Notes under the pieces: model-generated
What the model was told of the DNA's origin: nothing
What the model saw: only the letters and a program-made list of their open reading frames with translations
Databases searched by the model: none
Part shown: one piece after another, positions 1-13,644 of the stretch
Layout of the letters: each line of letters begins with the position of its first letter
Position numbering within the stretch: the first letter of the stretch is position 1
NCBI RefSeq assembly: GCF_000764305.2
Contig: NW_025943791.1
Span: forward strand, 1-64,000
Source of the DNA: Hyalella azteca
Taxonomy: Eukaryota > Arthropoda > Malacostraca > Amphipoda > Hyalellidae
DNA length: 64,000 nt
Reading direction: 5' to 3'
Made by a program: the position numbers and the translations under genes

Positions 1-304
1 AGTTTCAGAACAATGACGTAGCAGCCGGCCGAAGCCGGCTACTGTCACGGGAGCTCAGCACAAGGAACCTCTTGCCTCAACGGTTAGAACAGAACTCCGA
101 GACGGCAGTCGGCACATTCAAAACTCGAACATCACAAGCATTAGGCCTACAACACCATTCGACTGGCAATAGCTGGATTTATTACGAATTTGAAATTATT
201 TTTTGAATATTTTTTAAAAGGAATTGTGTCTAATTTTCCTATTTCGTTAACTTTTTCCAATCAATATCACATAATAAAATATTTTTAAATCTTGATGATG
301 AACT

Positions 305-460
305 TTGCTGCAAGGTGGCAACGAACTAGCTACGTAAAAGCGGTTCAAGTTAACGGCACAAAAACTAAAGAAGTGAGTTGCGGGTTCGCTCACAGCTTCC
401 TGTGAAAATTATGGTTGAAATCGTGGAGGTGGCCGTGTGGCTAAGCACGGCAAGATAGGA
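305..460 (+). mobile_element. Degenerate SINE copy
   Basis: TGCAAGGTGGC start (compare 44398), GCGGGTTCGCTCACAGC resembling box B, then AGGTGGCCGTGTGGCTAAGC matching the second A-box module of the SINE at 13645. Strongly diverged, no (ATT)n tail. Confidence 0.4.
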
Positions 461-947
461 GAATTTTTTTATAATTGGTTTTTAAGACTTGGGGTGTACG
501 AAGCACCTCCAAGCCTGTTCCCTATCAAAGAGAAAGAGCAGAGCGCAGAGCACCGAACTTGGTACTTTGCGATAGGAGAAGTGCATGGTTGAACTATATA
601 AGGTTGACCCACTAGCAGTTCCGTCTTTCAGTTCAGCTTTCTGGTAACGTCACGTAGATCGTGAAACGTAAACAAACCCGTCATTCCCATCACGGTTTGG
701 TTGACTGATTTGATCGCTTTGCGGTGATTGGCCGTGACGTTACTGAGATCAGTGACGTCACAGGCGAACAACAAACTACATCCACAAAAATGGGCTTCTG
801 ATGGGTCAACCTTATAGTAGTTCAAGCATGGGAGAAGTTAGTTTTATGTCCGAGTTCTGCAATAAACTAGAAATTTCTGCGATTTTAGAGCTGGCAACAA
901 GCCTTGGGGCCTAAATCTTCGGCGCGGGCAACGCTTTTATTTTTACG

Positions 948-1135
948 GGCAGAATAACTTAGTGGTTACAGGTCAAGTAATAGAGTTGTAGCAGATATTT
1001 TCGGGTTCTATTCCAGATTCCTATGACAGTTCTGGTCAAAATCGGCGAAACAACCCGCTGATTGAGAGTAGTCAGTTGCGGATTCGAAACCCAGGCAAGC
1101 TGTAAAAATTCTATGACATCCAGAATAGGCGCCTT
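948..1135 (+). mobile_element. tRNA-derived SINE copy, diverged
   Basis: ACTTAGTGGTTACAGG (box A-like) and GGGTTCTATTCC (box B-like), followed by CAGTTCTGGTCAAAATCGGC and a second box B-like GGATTCGAAACC, in the same order as the copy at 13645. Confidence 0.6.
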
Positions 1136-3085
1136 TAGTACACTAAAATTTTTACCAACTCTAGCATAACATATCATATGACTCATGGAGAAAAAATTGT
1201 AACAAAGCCAAATCGTCACAAGAGGTGTTCTTCGCTCTTCATGCAGTCGACTTCAACATGAAATTGAGTTAACTATTCAATATTCATCTGTATAAAATTA
1301 TTCACTGGTTAAATAGGAAAAAAGTTTAATAAAAATAAAATTAACGTAGTTAATTATTAAAATGCTGTATTTTGTAGTATGAGCACAGTTAAAAATCTGT
1401 GATATAAATGATGCATTCATTGTCTTTTGTTCCACTAGATATATTATTTTTATGAGAGCCTTGTTAAGCAAAATGTATAAGTAGCCATCCCCGTTCCTGA
1501 CCACGCAAATTTAGCGATCGCATCATACAAATATTGATCTCTCATTCATTCTGAAAACACGTTCCCCTTAACCCCATCTCCCCTCACTCTAAAACATAGT
1601 CTAGTGACCCAAAACTTTCTGTGAAGCTGGGTAAGCGAAAACTCTACGGCCCTGCAGCGGCAAGGAGTGGCCAGTATCCCGAACGCTGCGGTCGTGGTCG
1701 GACGCAAATAAGTTTGGCGTGCTTCCTACTGCGACGGGGAGCTATTGAGTTCTGTTTCATCTTCTCGCAAGACTATATCGAGAAAAATTATAATAATCTA
1801 GGATAGCTGTAATCTAGAGACTCTATGCATAAAATTATTACTGTATAGGCGGGAAACACAATGTGAACAAATTATGTCATTGTTGTGTGTAAAGCATTGT
1901 GGCCGTCTGATTCCCTGTCCCGTATTAGCCGTAATTCACAACACAGGATGCACCTTAATGCTACACGTGTTTGACTTGCCTCACCGTGCCGTGTTTTTAA
2001 CTTTCAGGGTTCTTAAGAAAAACAAAATTAACGATTTAGTCCAAATTTTGGTATGTAATCTTTTGCTTAATTTATTTGAAGTAGGTACTAGCGACCTCAC
2101 GTTGGTCCTAATTCAGGCTCGAGGCTGTCACTAAAAGCCGTCAACAAATTTTTATGTGCGTCAAGAAACTCGCCGCCGCCCGGACGAATGCATTATACTA
2201 ACATGCTTTTTGACGTAAGTTCATCCGCGTTGGCGAATATATACTGTTTTATTGCTTACTGTGCAGTACAAACAGAACATATCTCACTATTAAATCTTAT
2301 TTGCTGTTGTTTATAAAAGTTCTCATCATATATCACAGGGGTGATGTACGACATTGATTTAATTTATGTCTGTATGTCTAGAACATCTCTTGTTAATAGA
2401 GTGATCGATTAGTTAGTAAAATATTAGGTTCAATGACCGTAGACTTAATATTCATAGTTGCTAAGTAAGTTAAATATGAACTTCAAACTCCGCAGACCTC
2501 TCGACGCTTGTACGCCATGGTCGTCAACAACATTCAATTATCTTATTAATGAAAACAGCAATGGCGGCAAAAATTAATGTAATTGTAAGTTTCGCAATTC
2601 CTCGACGGATTAATAATATCTTTATTCATTTGACCGAGTTCATAAAATTCGTACACACAATAATTTTTGTTCTCAAAAGTTTTGTATTTTTTTTGCCATC
2701 GCAAACTGTAATTGTTGTCAATAAATTCTAAATCAAGCAATGTAATCATGGTGATAATCTTATTAACATTAAACTAGTAAATTAAGTTTCGGATGACAAA
2801 TAGAGCGATCGAGAACAATAATTTCCGAAAAATCAATTTCACAACAAATATGTTGGCCCTGGGCACCGGCAGTTGCAGTTGCTCTTTAACTGCTTAGCGT
2901 AATGGTCCCTGAGACGTCGTATCGCAAACTGTACTGTCAACCTCAAGGGATTGCTTGCCGTGTTGTGTTCTTGCTCTGCAAAGTCATGGTCTTTGCTCTC
3001 TTTTACTGAAATTTTTTATTTATAAATTTATTATTAAAAGAAATAAGTCTATTTTATGTTCATGTTCAAGTGATCGTCCCATATG
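1136..3085. other. Intergenic, nothing recognised
   Basis: AT-rich. Open frames are short (up to about 90 codons) and carry no motif I recognise. Confidence 0.6.
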
Positions 3086-3232
3086 AAAAAATATAACTCA
3101 GTAATCACTGCAGTGAGTGACACAGAGCGCATTTTCTCGTCGACGAAAACTTGAGGTCACGGACGGACGGACAGACGGACATGGTGAGCACAATAGTGCA
3201 TTTTTTCCATAAATGAGAAAATGCGCTAAAAA
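3086..3232 (+). repeat. Dispersed HINE-like repeat, copy A
   Basis: Begins AAAAAATATAACTCAG, has a TCACTGCAGTGA palindrome, GCGCATTTTCTCGTCGACGA, a (CGGA/CAGA)n run, GAGCACAATAGTGCATTTTT and ends GAGAAAATGCGCTAAAAA. The CGCATTTTCTC and GAGAAAATGCG parts are inverted repeats. Four more copies lie in the window. Confidence 0.8.
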
Positions 3233-4790
3233 CATATAAAATTTTAGACGACGCTCCTAAGGTATCTTTGCTAAAATTATTTAGATAGCAAAGTGCCTTG
3301 GTGAAAAACTGAACTTGTGCATTTATTGTTTTGTGAACATAAAAGCTATTTTGACCTTGCATTATAAATAGGTTCAAGTTTTAAATTCACTTTCATATTT
3401 ATCTGCTCAAAGCGACTATAAGGAGAGATCTCAGGTAAGAAAATACATTTTCAGAAGGTTATCAGGGAAGAAAACTTACTTTATTTGTATCAAATTTAGT
3501 TGCACCCAATTTAGTTGCACTCGTTGTCGTCCTATGCCAAAATACTTGCAAACGACACATAATATACCAAAACATTTTCAACACTCTCAACCACCACTTA
3601 CCATCTTGTGACAATGCTTGTCACAATAAATAAAATTTTCTTGTCTAAATAAATCATAAATCATAATGCAACGGCTAAATAAATCATAAACATTCTTACA
3701 CGTATCTCCATATTTTGCTATTTATGTACCACTTACCGTAATAAAGTGCAATGTAAAATTATTTTCTTCAAGCCGAAGTTAAATTTATATGAAAGAGGAC
3801 AAATCCATCAGGTAGCTAAATTTACAATAATGCAAAACCATGCAGATACTAGGAATATGAATGCAGGAATTTCGAACTTTAATTCTTTGACGAAACTTAG
3901 CTTTCCTCCATAACAATATTTCAAACAATAAATACTATGAGGGATGATTATAGCGATCGCTTTAGGGTATTCCCGTTGAGAATTTGATATCAGGAAAATC
4001 AACCTTGATATCAAGAAGCTTGTTGCATGAATCAAGTAAAAGTGTATCAGATTCAATGTTATACTCACAAATCAACTCCCATGTAATATTTACAAATCAT
4101 CCCAAGTTCTAATTAGAAATCCATGTGTAATACAAATCATCAGATTTGCATTACACATGAGATTACATGTTATATTTAGAAATCGGCTCAAGTGTTATTT
4201 ACATAACCGCTCGCATGTTATTTTCACATATCAGCTCGCATGACGCTGGCAGTGAAAATATCTTGGGAGCCATTGCATTACCGGGAGAAATATGAGCGTC
4301 TCGAAGAAATTCAAATTGACAATATTGAAAATTTTGACGAAGGTAATTTGAATTCAAAGTAAGAGACACCGGTGATGGCGGTCATTTCTGAGTGCCTGGA
4401 AAGTTCTTATTCAACTTCAGGCATAACTAATCCTGAAGTGCGATGAATATTTATAAATTCATTGCACTTCTAGGTACATGGCTGCATGCTTACACCAGGA
4501 GGAACCAAAAGTTTTACAGAATAAAATCTTTATTTCAAAGATGAGACAAATTAAATAATACTAACTAATTATATGAAGCCTGAAATAATTGACGAAATAA
4601 ACGGAATGTTCTAAATTTAGCATAATACCGGCGTTGATCGATAGTTTAAGGAATAATAATCGATGAAGGCAGTCCAATGGTGCAGTACGAATAAGTGAAA
4701 ACTTCGATTGAATAATACAGCTTACTAATCAGCGGAGGCTTCTATACGTACCTAATGGCCGTATCAGCATTATTAATTGCCGTGAACGGC
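3233..4790. other. Intergenic, nothing recognised
   Basis: AT-rich. An imperfect hairpin at 4121-4158 (CATGTGTAAT.../...ATTACACATG) is the only structure seen. Confidence 0.6.
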
Positions 4791-5144
4791 AGGCACGCAG
4801 CTGGTGGCAGTGAAGGAACACTGAACTGTCTCGGTGCCTTCAAATTATACCCGAGAGACCAGGCACGCAGCTGGCAGCAGTGAAGGAACACTGAACTGCC
4901 TCGGTGCCTTCAAATTATGCCCGAGAGACCAGGCACGCAGCTGGTGGCAGTGAAGGAACACTGAACTGTCTCAGGTGCCTTCAAATTATGCCCGAGAGAC
5001 CAGGCACGCCGCTGGTGGCAGTGAAGGAACACTGAACTGTCTCGGGTACCTTCAAATTATGCCCGAGAGACCAGGCACGCAGCTGGTGGCTGTGAAGGAA
5101 GGAACACTGAACTGTCTCGGTGCCTTCAAATTATGTCCGAGAGA
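4791..5144. repeat. 70-bp minisatellite, 5 copies
   Basis: Units start AGGCACGCAGCTGGTGGCAG at 4791, 4861, 4931, 5002 and 5073 (period 70-71). They are nearly identical and end CCGAGAGAC. No gene is associated. Confidence 0.95.
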
Positions 5145-5712
5145 CGCCGAATTTCGCCTCAAGCTACCGAGACGTCGCTTCTTGTGGCAATAGAATGATG
5201 CCGGGCTGAAAACGTATACATGCCACAACGGCGCCGACATGGCCTGCGCCTGTCAGTAATTCCATGAATCAGTTGAAATTTAAAGTTTAGCTAACAAAGT
5301 GAGACTCTACGCATAAGAATTGGGATTTTTTATGCGTATAAGAAGAGTGATTATTAAAAAAAACTAATGAAACTCTGTGCGATGAAGTAATAAACTCAAA
5401 TTTCAGAAGTAATAAATGCTATAAAAAATTAGTGAAAATTCCCCATCAGTCTTTTTAGTACTTCGGCTCCAGCCACCTGATCGGCTGACTTCTATCGCTT
5501 GCAAAGTTCCAGATACAGGGAAGAGAACAAATCTGAACCCGGATGAGCTTTTAAAAGTAATATCAAACTCTTATATTTGAGAGACTGTGCAATTGATCCG
5601 CTGAGGAGAAAGTGAATCTTGTCAAATAAATATTACACGTTAATGCTTGCGAATGCGATGCATTGATATTGGTCATTAATTTAAAAAAAAACACGTAAGC
5701 TTCAGTCATATA

Positions 5713-6982
5713 TAGGGGCTAGACAAAATAAGGAAAACACCTGAGAAATGCACAAAATATATTTTAGTAAGGTTGTAGGTCCACCTTATGCGGATGTTAC
5801 GGCCTCAATTCTCCTAGGTGATGATTCATACAAATTGTGAATAGTTTTAAAAGGAATTTTAACCCATTGTTTAATTAAAATTCCCTCCAGCTCTTTTAAA
5901 GACGATGGCGGCGGGAATCAACTTCTGACTTTCATATCTAAAATCGACCTAATTGCTCTATAATATTCAGGTCTGGTAATTATGGTGGCCAAATGAGATG
6001 CTCAACTTCATTAGAATGTTCCTCGGGCCATTTATTTTAATTCGAGCTGTAGGGATTAGGGCATTCTCATCATGAAAGATGCGTTGCCCTTCGGAAATAG
6101 TGCCTGAACCATTGGATGAACTTGGTCCTCCAAATTTCCTAAATAGTCACGGCAGTTAATTCTTACATGAAGAGAAATCATTGTTCCGCCGGAGTTCTAA
6201 GAGATAGCACCCCAGATCATTACAGATCACCCGCCATGTTTTACGGTTGGGAGGAGGCAGTCGGGTTTAATTAAATGACTCTTTTGGCTGTCTCCAGACG
6301 TAAACTCGACCAGAGGTTGGAAATAAATTAAACGATGATTCGTCAGAAAAAATCACATTATTCCACTGCCAGAGGGACCAATTCTGGAGGTTTTTACATC
6401 ATGCTAGACGCTTTGAAGCATTTGTATATGAAACCAGAGGTTTTCAAATTGCAGCTCTTCCATAGAATCCGGATCTGCGCAGCTCTCGGCGGACAGTCTT
6501 TATGGAAACTGAGTTACATAGGTGTGCATTAAGGTCTGCAGTAATTTTAACAGCCGTGGTCTTTCGATTGTCCCTCACAATTTGATTTAGGTACCGACAG
6601 TGTCTCTCAGACAACTTCGACTTACGGCCTGACATGTGTTTTGCCGAGGACGTTTTTTCGTCTCTTTCAAAATCAGTAATTAGTTTTGAGACAATACCTT
6701 TAAAAAGTCAAGCATTCTGGAAGTTTCTGTCACTAGCACCTGCTATGCGGGCACCGTATACAGTTGGGCCTCGTTGAAAGTCAGAGAGTTTTGCTATTGA
6801 TTGGTTAAAGGTTAAGTTATGGATACCAAATGTATTAAAAATGTCTGTGCAAGGATAAAATATCAATTAGTAGCAACAACAAACAATGAAACAAAAAATA
6901 TGTTGCATTTTCATTTTTTATAACCTGCTCAAAAAATACGATATCCAAGTGTCAGTGTTTTTCTTATTTTGTCTAGCCCCTG
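5713..6982 (-). mobile_element. Tc1-like DNA transposon, decayed, with matching terminal repeats
   Basis: Left end TAGGGGCTAGACAAAATAAG (5713) and right end (complement) CAGGGGCTAGACAAAATAAG (6982) form terminal inverted repeats of about 26 bp, each flanked by TA (5711-5712, 6983-6984), the expected target duplication. Length is 1270 bp, about right for a Tc1 element. The interior holds a transposase remnant on the minus strand. A single unit with both ends intact suggests a fairly recent family despite coding decay. Confidence 0.88.
5890..6635 (-). pseudogene. Tc1-type transposase remnant
   Basis: Reading leftward from 6635: MSGRKSKLSERHCRYLNQIV, TTAVKITADLNAHL and VSIKTVRRELRRSGFYGRAA are the paired-like helix-turn-helix of Tc1 transposases (6635-6444). 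After a stop come WNNVIFSDESSFNLFPTSGR with the first catalytic aspartate (about 6365-6305), then NDLGCYLLE-like and HDENALIPTARI-like remnants around the second aspartate (about 6080-6050), and a WPP..PDLNIIE-like relic near 5985-5945. At least one stop and several frameshifts make it non-functional. Confidence 0.85.
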
Positions 6983-7138
6983 TAGACCGCAATTTCACCA
7001 TATCGCGAATCATATATTCATTTCAGAGGTTTACAATCTTAGTCTCAGCTGTTCACAAATGTTGCGCAATTCAGTTCAACGAAAACGTCAATTATTTTCT
7101 TGTTTACTGCCGAAATATGTTAATTGCATCGATTTCAG

Positions 7139-7625
7139 TGAGGCCCAAGTTAACTGTAACCTCCATACTTTTAATATTGAGCGCCCTCCTCTCCTATTAT
7201 CCTTACTGAGGCTCAAAGTAACTGTAACCTCGATCCCTGTAATACCAAGCTTAAGTTAAAAGTAACTTTCATACCTTTATTACTGAGCGGCCGCCTTCCA
7301 TATTATCCTTAGTGAGGCTCAAGCTAACTGTAACCTCCATACCTTTAATACTGAGCGGCCGCCTCTCCTATTATCCCTAGGGAGGCTCAAGCTAACTGTA
7401 ACCTCCATACCTTTAATATTGAGCGGCCGCCTCTCCTATTATCTCTAGGGAGGCTCAAGCTAACTGTAACCTCCATACCTTTAATATTGAGCGGCCGCCT
7501 CTCCTATTATCTCTAGGGAGGCTCAAGTTAACTGTATAACCTCCATACCTGTAATACCAAGCTTAAGTTTAAAGTAACCTTCATACCTTTAATACTGAGC
7601 GGCCGCTCCTCCTATTATCCATACG
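7139..7625. repeat. About 67-bp minisatellite carrying NotI sites
   Basis: About seven units of GAGGCTCAAGCTAACTGTAA, CCTCCATACCTTTAATA, then GAGCGGCCGC and CTCTCCTATTATC. Five units keep the 8-bp GCGGCCGC. Two units carry a variant TAATACCAAGCTTAAGTT insert. Confidence 0.93.
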
Positions 7626-10333
7626 TTAATATATTCCGGGCACGCGCCACCGACCATCGCACTTCCTGGAAGAAATGTTGATGACTGATGGAGTTCTGCG
7701 AAGACAGCCTACCGGCCATCAGGAACAACGATGGAGGAAGCAAAGATTAGAAACTCCAGAAAATGAGGAAGTTCATACCAAATTTTTCACACCCGATTGT
7801 TGAGAATTGTTAATGGGAGTGACTAGAATAGCTGCAGTTTAATTAATGCGAAGGTTAAGGATATAATGTATTTTATGTCTTTATTCTGAATGCATATGCA
7901 GGATGTTTGTATTATATACATTTTTTGCACACGGAAGCGCTGAAATAAGCATTCTTTATTGAAAATTTTTTTGTAAACAATTGTATTTTTATAACTAAAA
8001 TTTTTTGCTTACATCATCTTGCGTTTTTCAAACGTAAAGGAAGCTCTCTTAGCTCTGCAGCCATAAGGAAAAATAATCATAATGCATATTTTCCGGCTGC
8101 TATGACTCTAGCACGACCTGTACATAAGACGCATCATAGCTGGTGACTTTATTATATAGGAATGCCCAATCGATGGTAGTTAGCAGCTGGGTCAAGCGTG
8201 ACGCAGCCTCTGACCAGCTTCGTATTCAGCACCAGACACGCAATGCTCGAGGTTACAGCCCAACGATCCTACTCAGAAATTACCTGGAGCAATTTCTGGA
8301 GAAAAAGGTTTAATGAAACTGACAGAATGAATTGTAAAATTGTTACACATTTACTTTTCTATAGCTTTTTCGAAGTCATAAAAAAACTAACCTCGGAATA
8401 TTTAATAGAATGAGATTAATTTCCGTGTTATGACACTTGGCTGGGTGCAGAAATAATTAATTTATACGCATTAAATTTTCTGAGAATATAACCTATAACG
8501 TGTATTGGTGTGGTTGGAAAATCGACAACAACGCAATTTCCTTGTCCTCGGTGAGGGATTTCTTAAGACCTACAACTTAAATTTTATTTATATCGCAGTG
8601 TATTTCAGAGGCTCTGTAAACAATTCATTAATTGAACACCATTGACTTCTCAAAATAAGAGTTTTTGTAGACGATAATTTTCAAACTAAAGAGCAAAAAC
8701 ATGTAGCGAGAGAGTCAGATTTTAGAACTGTATGCGATTTTTAGACTGAGTGAAATTTGATTAAATGAAATGAATTTTTCAAACAATATTAGTTTAAAAA
8801 TAGAAGAATCAGTTCTGTTCTGTTCGAATTCAACGAGGAGTTCATCAAATTCTTCATCGTGTAAGAAATAAACTGATTTGAAAGTAAGCCTAAAGGTAAC
8901 AGAATTAAGATACGTTTTCGGGGTTGGTTGAGTGCAATTTTAATCTTGAAGAAATTTTTCTTTTAGAAAAGCAAATATGACTTCAAGGCTCGCCGAGAAC
9001 CGTGCAATATGCAGGCTTGTGGAGCTCGCAGGTCAACTGGCAAACAAAGACTGACAAACTATGCGCAGCAACGCTGTACATTTCATTGCTTTGCGTCTCA
9101 AGCATTTTTCTCTTTAAAAATATGGCAAAAGGTCGCTCATCTGCTGATGACTGTTTCGGGCAGGAACTGAATAAAAACCAAAATTTTACAGTTGGGAATA
9201 AATTAGATCCAGTCAAGATGACCATTTTTTTACCACAAATACAACTGGCTGTAGGAGAAGCATGAAAAAATATCTGCCTACGCGCAAATTTACGCATGTT
9301 TCATCATAATAAATTACACTTCATTATTTCTATGAGAAAACTCATGAACATCACATGCTTCACGATTCTCTTCAAAATGTTTCGTAGACTCGCGGCCCTC
9401 ACCCGGCGACGGACTGTCGCCACGTCGCAGCTTCTCCCTGAGCTCCAATTTTCTCGTCCGCAGATCGAATAGAAAAGCAACGACGCGAGCGTGCAAAAAT
9501 AAATTCAGTTCCTTTACTCGGTTTGTGCCCTGTGGCGGCACCATAAATTTTGGCTACATCAAGTAACGTGGGTTCTGTACTCCGTCTTTTGCATGAGAAA
9601 ATGCCGAGGTTTTTATTTCTAGAATTCGAGTTTGTCAAAAGAAAAATCACCCAAAATGTGGATTTTCGTGGAATTTTTCATCGTTGTATCTCATTATCTA
9701 TTTACTATTGTGTCTTATATTTTTTTAAATGATTGCTGTTTACGAGAAATTTAGTTGCTCTCAAGTTCAATATTTTCTCTCCAAAATAATTACTGATTTT
9801 TTACTTTAAACTAGCACTGAACAAGGCTACGTATCTGATGGAGTCTTTATTGCTATAAATTCGCATTTTAATAGTTACTCCTTTGAATAAACAATAATGA
9901 TTTTTGGATACACGCATGTGCGTCAGACAAACAACAGCCAAGAACAAACGTAGACCACTCTATAATTTCGCACTTCCCAAATGTTTGAAGACTATCTTAG
10001 GCTCGAATGCAACCCCATTGAAATTTCTTACACTTATCGCCTACATGTAACCTGATATTCACTGGCCAACGATACCCCGAAGATGCAGTTGAATATAGCG
10101 GACGGAGCGTTGATCGCTTGCATTTATTCCTTTCAGCGCGCTCTAAACCTTGTTGAAAACTTCAACGATTCAGCAATGGCCCTCCGTCGATCCATTGGTT
10201 GGCCGTCTATACGCCGGACATAATTTTCATGCGAGAAGGACAATTGACGAGCGAACAATGCCATTACCCGACGTGGACCGACGTAATTCGTTGCGCCCCG
10301 ACAACCTGGCGCTGTCGTAAACCCGACCTCAAG
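7626..10333. other. Intergenic, nothing firm
   Basis: A GC-richer block at 9380-9545 holds a minus-strand frame (ATG at 9544) that reads KLELREKLRRGDSPSPG before a GTGAGG. It could be an exon, but no family is recognised. Confidence 0.5.
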
Positions 10334-10702
10334 GAGCAATATGAGCATCACGTGAGCATCAAGTGAGCAATATGAGCACCACGTGAGCATTACGTGAGCA
10401 ATGTGAGCATTAAGTGAGCAATGTGAGCATTAAGTGAGCAATGTGAGCATTAAGTGAGCAATATGAGCATTAAGCGAGCAATATGAGCATCACGTGAGCA
10501 ATATGAGCATCAGGTGAGCAATACGAGCATCACGTGAGCATTAAGTGAGCAATATGAGCATCAGGTGAGCAATATGAGCATCACGTGAGCAATATGAGCA
10601 TCAGGTGAGCAATACGAGCATCACGTGAGCATTAAGTGAGCAATATGAGCATCACGTGAGCAATATGAGCATCACGTGAGCAATATGAGCACCACGTGAT
10701 GC
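10334..10702. repeat. 20-bp minisatellite with repeated CACGTG
   Basis: About 18 units of GAGCAATATGAGCATCACGT and variants (…ATTAAGT, …ATCAGGT). At least nine units create the palindrome CACGTG. Confidence 0.93.
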
Positions 10703-12389
10703 TCGGCTATAAATTCCTCTTATTTTCCAACTTAGAGTCCAAGAATTGAGACCTTTGTTACTGTCATATTTTCGATCAGGATGAACTGCAATGATAAATT
10801 GAATATGCTTTGTTAATTTAATTGTGTCCCTACTAATTTTAAGAATATTGTTTACAATGCTATTTGTATAGTATTGGAGTAAGCAATAGATTTTCTGCCT
10901 GAATGAATAAGTGAATGATAAAAAATTATAATTGGAATTTTAAACTATTCATACGTCAAAAATTTAGTCTCGCTTATCAGCATAAATTAATTCAGAGCTT
11001 ACGTGTTTTTCATTTATCAGTTCCATGCCACAAAATATATTACACGATTATGAACATTATGATTAAAATAAATTACACGGTTATGATTATGATTATGAAC
11101 AGTTTTCAGCTAAAAAATATTTAAATTACTTAGGAATAACAAGTCATTGTTCCTATCACAATTATATTTTGAGCACAAATTATTCCTTGAGAAAGTCATA
11201 AACATTTTAAATTCGCAACGAAGATTATTGTCAGCGACATTAACATAGCTGGTAAAATTATTGTCATAGGGCATGAACACAGCGGGCAAAGTTATTGTCG
11301 TCAGGCATGAACATGGCGGATAAAATAAACTTCCTGTGTCGTCCGATGTCACGCAAATCCAGCCTGCGCTGCAGACCTCAGCCATTTAGAGCCTAAAGCC
11401 ATCAAACACGGACGCGTTTTCAGCCATTAAAAGCTCAGGCAATCTGAATTTGATAGCTTCCAGTCCCCTTGTCAACAGCGGAAATATTTCGTGTAACCTT
11501 CAAAAAAAAAATGGCACTAACCGAATAATACGGAGTCCTTCACCAGATAATTCTCTCTGAAGAATTGTTGATGGAGAATTGGAGTGATTTTCCCTCCATT
11601 GAAGTGTTGATTAAGGATCGAAATGCTTTCCACTCCAAAGAAGTTTGGATGTGGGATTGGAGTGCTTGAAACTGAACACAATGATTGGCGTGTTCCAGAT
11701 AATTGTATTCATTCTCGAAGAACGCTTTTCCGTTCCATTTTTATGTCTTATTTTATTCATCAAATACCAATAACCGTATTTTTCGAGTAACTTAATCCTT
11801 TTCTTTTCACCAAATCCCAATTATACTAAAGTAGCGTAGACATTTGCAATATATATATTGATGTGACCGCGCCGCATAGTTGAGGTCGTGAGTCACAGCT
11901 CATCTCTCGGCCTCTTCTGTATGCAGACCTCACGCTGGACATACACGTCTTTTTATGAGCCTGCGTTTGCAACCTCGCTGAGCCTAGGCCAATTTGCTGT
12001 CATGGGAACCGATTTCTCGTAACTGGACTTCAATCTGCCCTAACGTGAAGTACGAGCTAGTGAACGCAGCTTCTAGCTGCGCTCTGTATGCCGGCAGAAA
12101 TTCAGAAATATTTAAGGTTTTAACGCAAACTGGCTGCACTCAAAGCTAAATGTGTGATGTTCATTAGCTATATAAGATTTGCTAGCTATATCGATATTTA
12201 TAGCAGCATTCAACACTAAGCAGCAGTCAAGCGGCAGTTAAATGAGAGCAGCAACCAAAAGGGAGTAGCTCTCTCGACGAATCACGCAATCGTAAATCAT
12301 CTGCGAACCCATAAACTGCACACGCAAGGCCTCTGAGTTCGTAGCTCAAATTCCCTGCTGTCGTGCCTCTTCGTGGACGCCATGGCCCA
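10703..12389. other. Intergenic, nothing recognised
   Basis: No supported gene or repeat. A few repeated GGAGTGATT/ATTGGAGTG words at 11570-11670. Confidence 0.55.
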
Positions 12390-12650
12390 CGCTGCTGACC
12401 AACAGGATGAGCCCACGCTGCTGCAGGGTTTATTGCCCTCCTGGCCAACAGGATGGGCCCACGGGGCTGCAGCCCTGCAGGGTCTATTGCATGCCTGGCT
12501 AATAGGATGGGCCCACGGGGCTGCAGGGTTCATTGCTCGCCTGGCCAACAGGATGGGCCCACGCTGCTGCAGGGTTTATTGCTCGCCTGGCCAACAGGAT
12601 GGGCCCACGGGGCTGCAGGGTCTATTGCCCGCCTGGCCAAACAGCGGGCC
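12390..12650. repeat. About 46-bp GC-rich minisatellite
   Basis: Five to six units of CTGGCCAACAGGATGGGCCC followed by ACGGGGCTGCAGGGTTTATT. The long open frames across it are a by-product of the repeat. Confidence 0.92.
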
Positions 12651-13644
12651 GACTGCCAGAGAGGGAGATCAATACCGCATTGTTAGCTTGGGAAAACAAA
12701 AAATTTTCATCTGCAGAAAGTTTTTTGAAAACGACTATTATAGGAGCACCGAGGGTAAATTTCCATGATTGTTTAAAAAACATCTGCGAATGACAAAGAC
12801 GAGGACAGTTGATGTCCCTGCAGGAGTGATATGAATAGTTCTCGACCGCTATCGAAAAATTTTCAATGATTCAGATTTTTTTTGCAGATATTCTGTACTA
12901 GCATTCTTCTTTATCTGCCTTCATACGAGTCAAAGTGAATTCATCAATGAAAATTCCCGAAGGCACGAGCAAGAAATTTAATTTTCAACCGATTCAGACG
13001 TTCATGAGGTGATGCCACGTGGCATTGCAATTTATTTTAGCTAGATTTAGAGTTCATGAGGTGACGGCTCATGGCATTGCAATATTAATGCAACTTGGCA
13101 AGAGCAATGTGTTATTCTCGGGAGGAGAAACGCCGTTATTTGACTCTTGCCGGTCCCGGTCAGCGACCCCAGAGAGCAATTTGAGTGCTGCCGGGGAAGA
13201 AACTTACTATTGATGTTGTAAAAAATGAGGCCTCGAAACCTAAGGGTTCCGTATTTTCGTCGAACGCTCATTTGGCATCAGACAGCGCCGGCGATTAGAC
13301 CTCTGAGAGGTCAGCATTCGGGTATCATGATACATGGGCAACAAATGATTACACAAACAAACGTTTGTGATTCATAACTTTCATTAATCGCCTCGTTCGA
13401 TTACCGCGAGATTCGGAGAGCATGCCATATAATAGACGTACACACATATACAGGAGCTGATACCTCATGAATTGGACCTCTCGGTAATAAATTTTAATGG
13501 ATAAACTTTAACAGATTACTAGGCTGAGACTGCAGATATGTTAACATCTTGTCCATTGCTTCATTTTATGCGATACCGCTCAAATCATTATCAAATCATC
13601 AATATTGAATCAAATTCTGAACTTAGTTGAGAGATTTGGCCATT

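Noticed and set aside
8983..9297. Overlapping ORFs on both strands
   Set aside because: No motif in either, no splice or promoter context, and they shadow one another.
12373..12793. GC-rich overlapping ORFs
   Set aside because: They fall on a 46-bp minisatellite and several frames are open at once.
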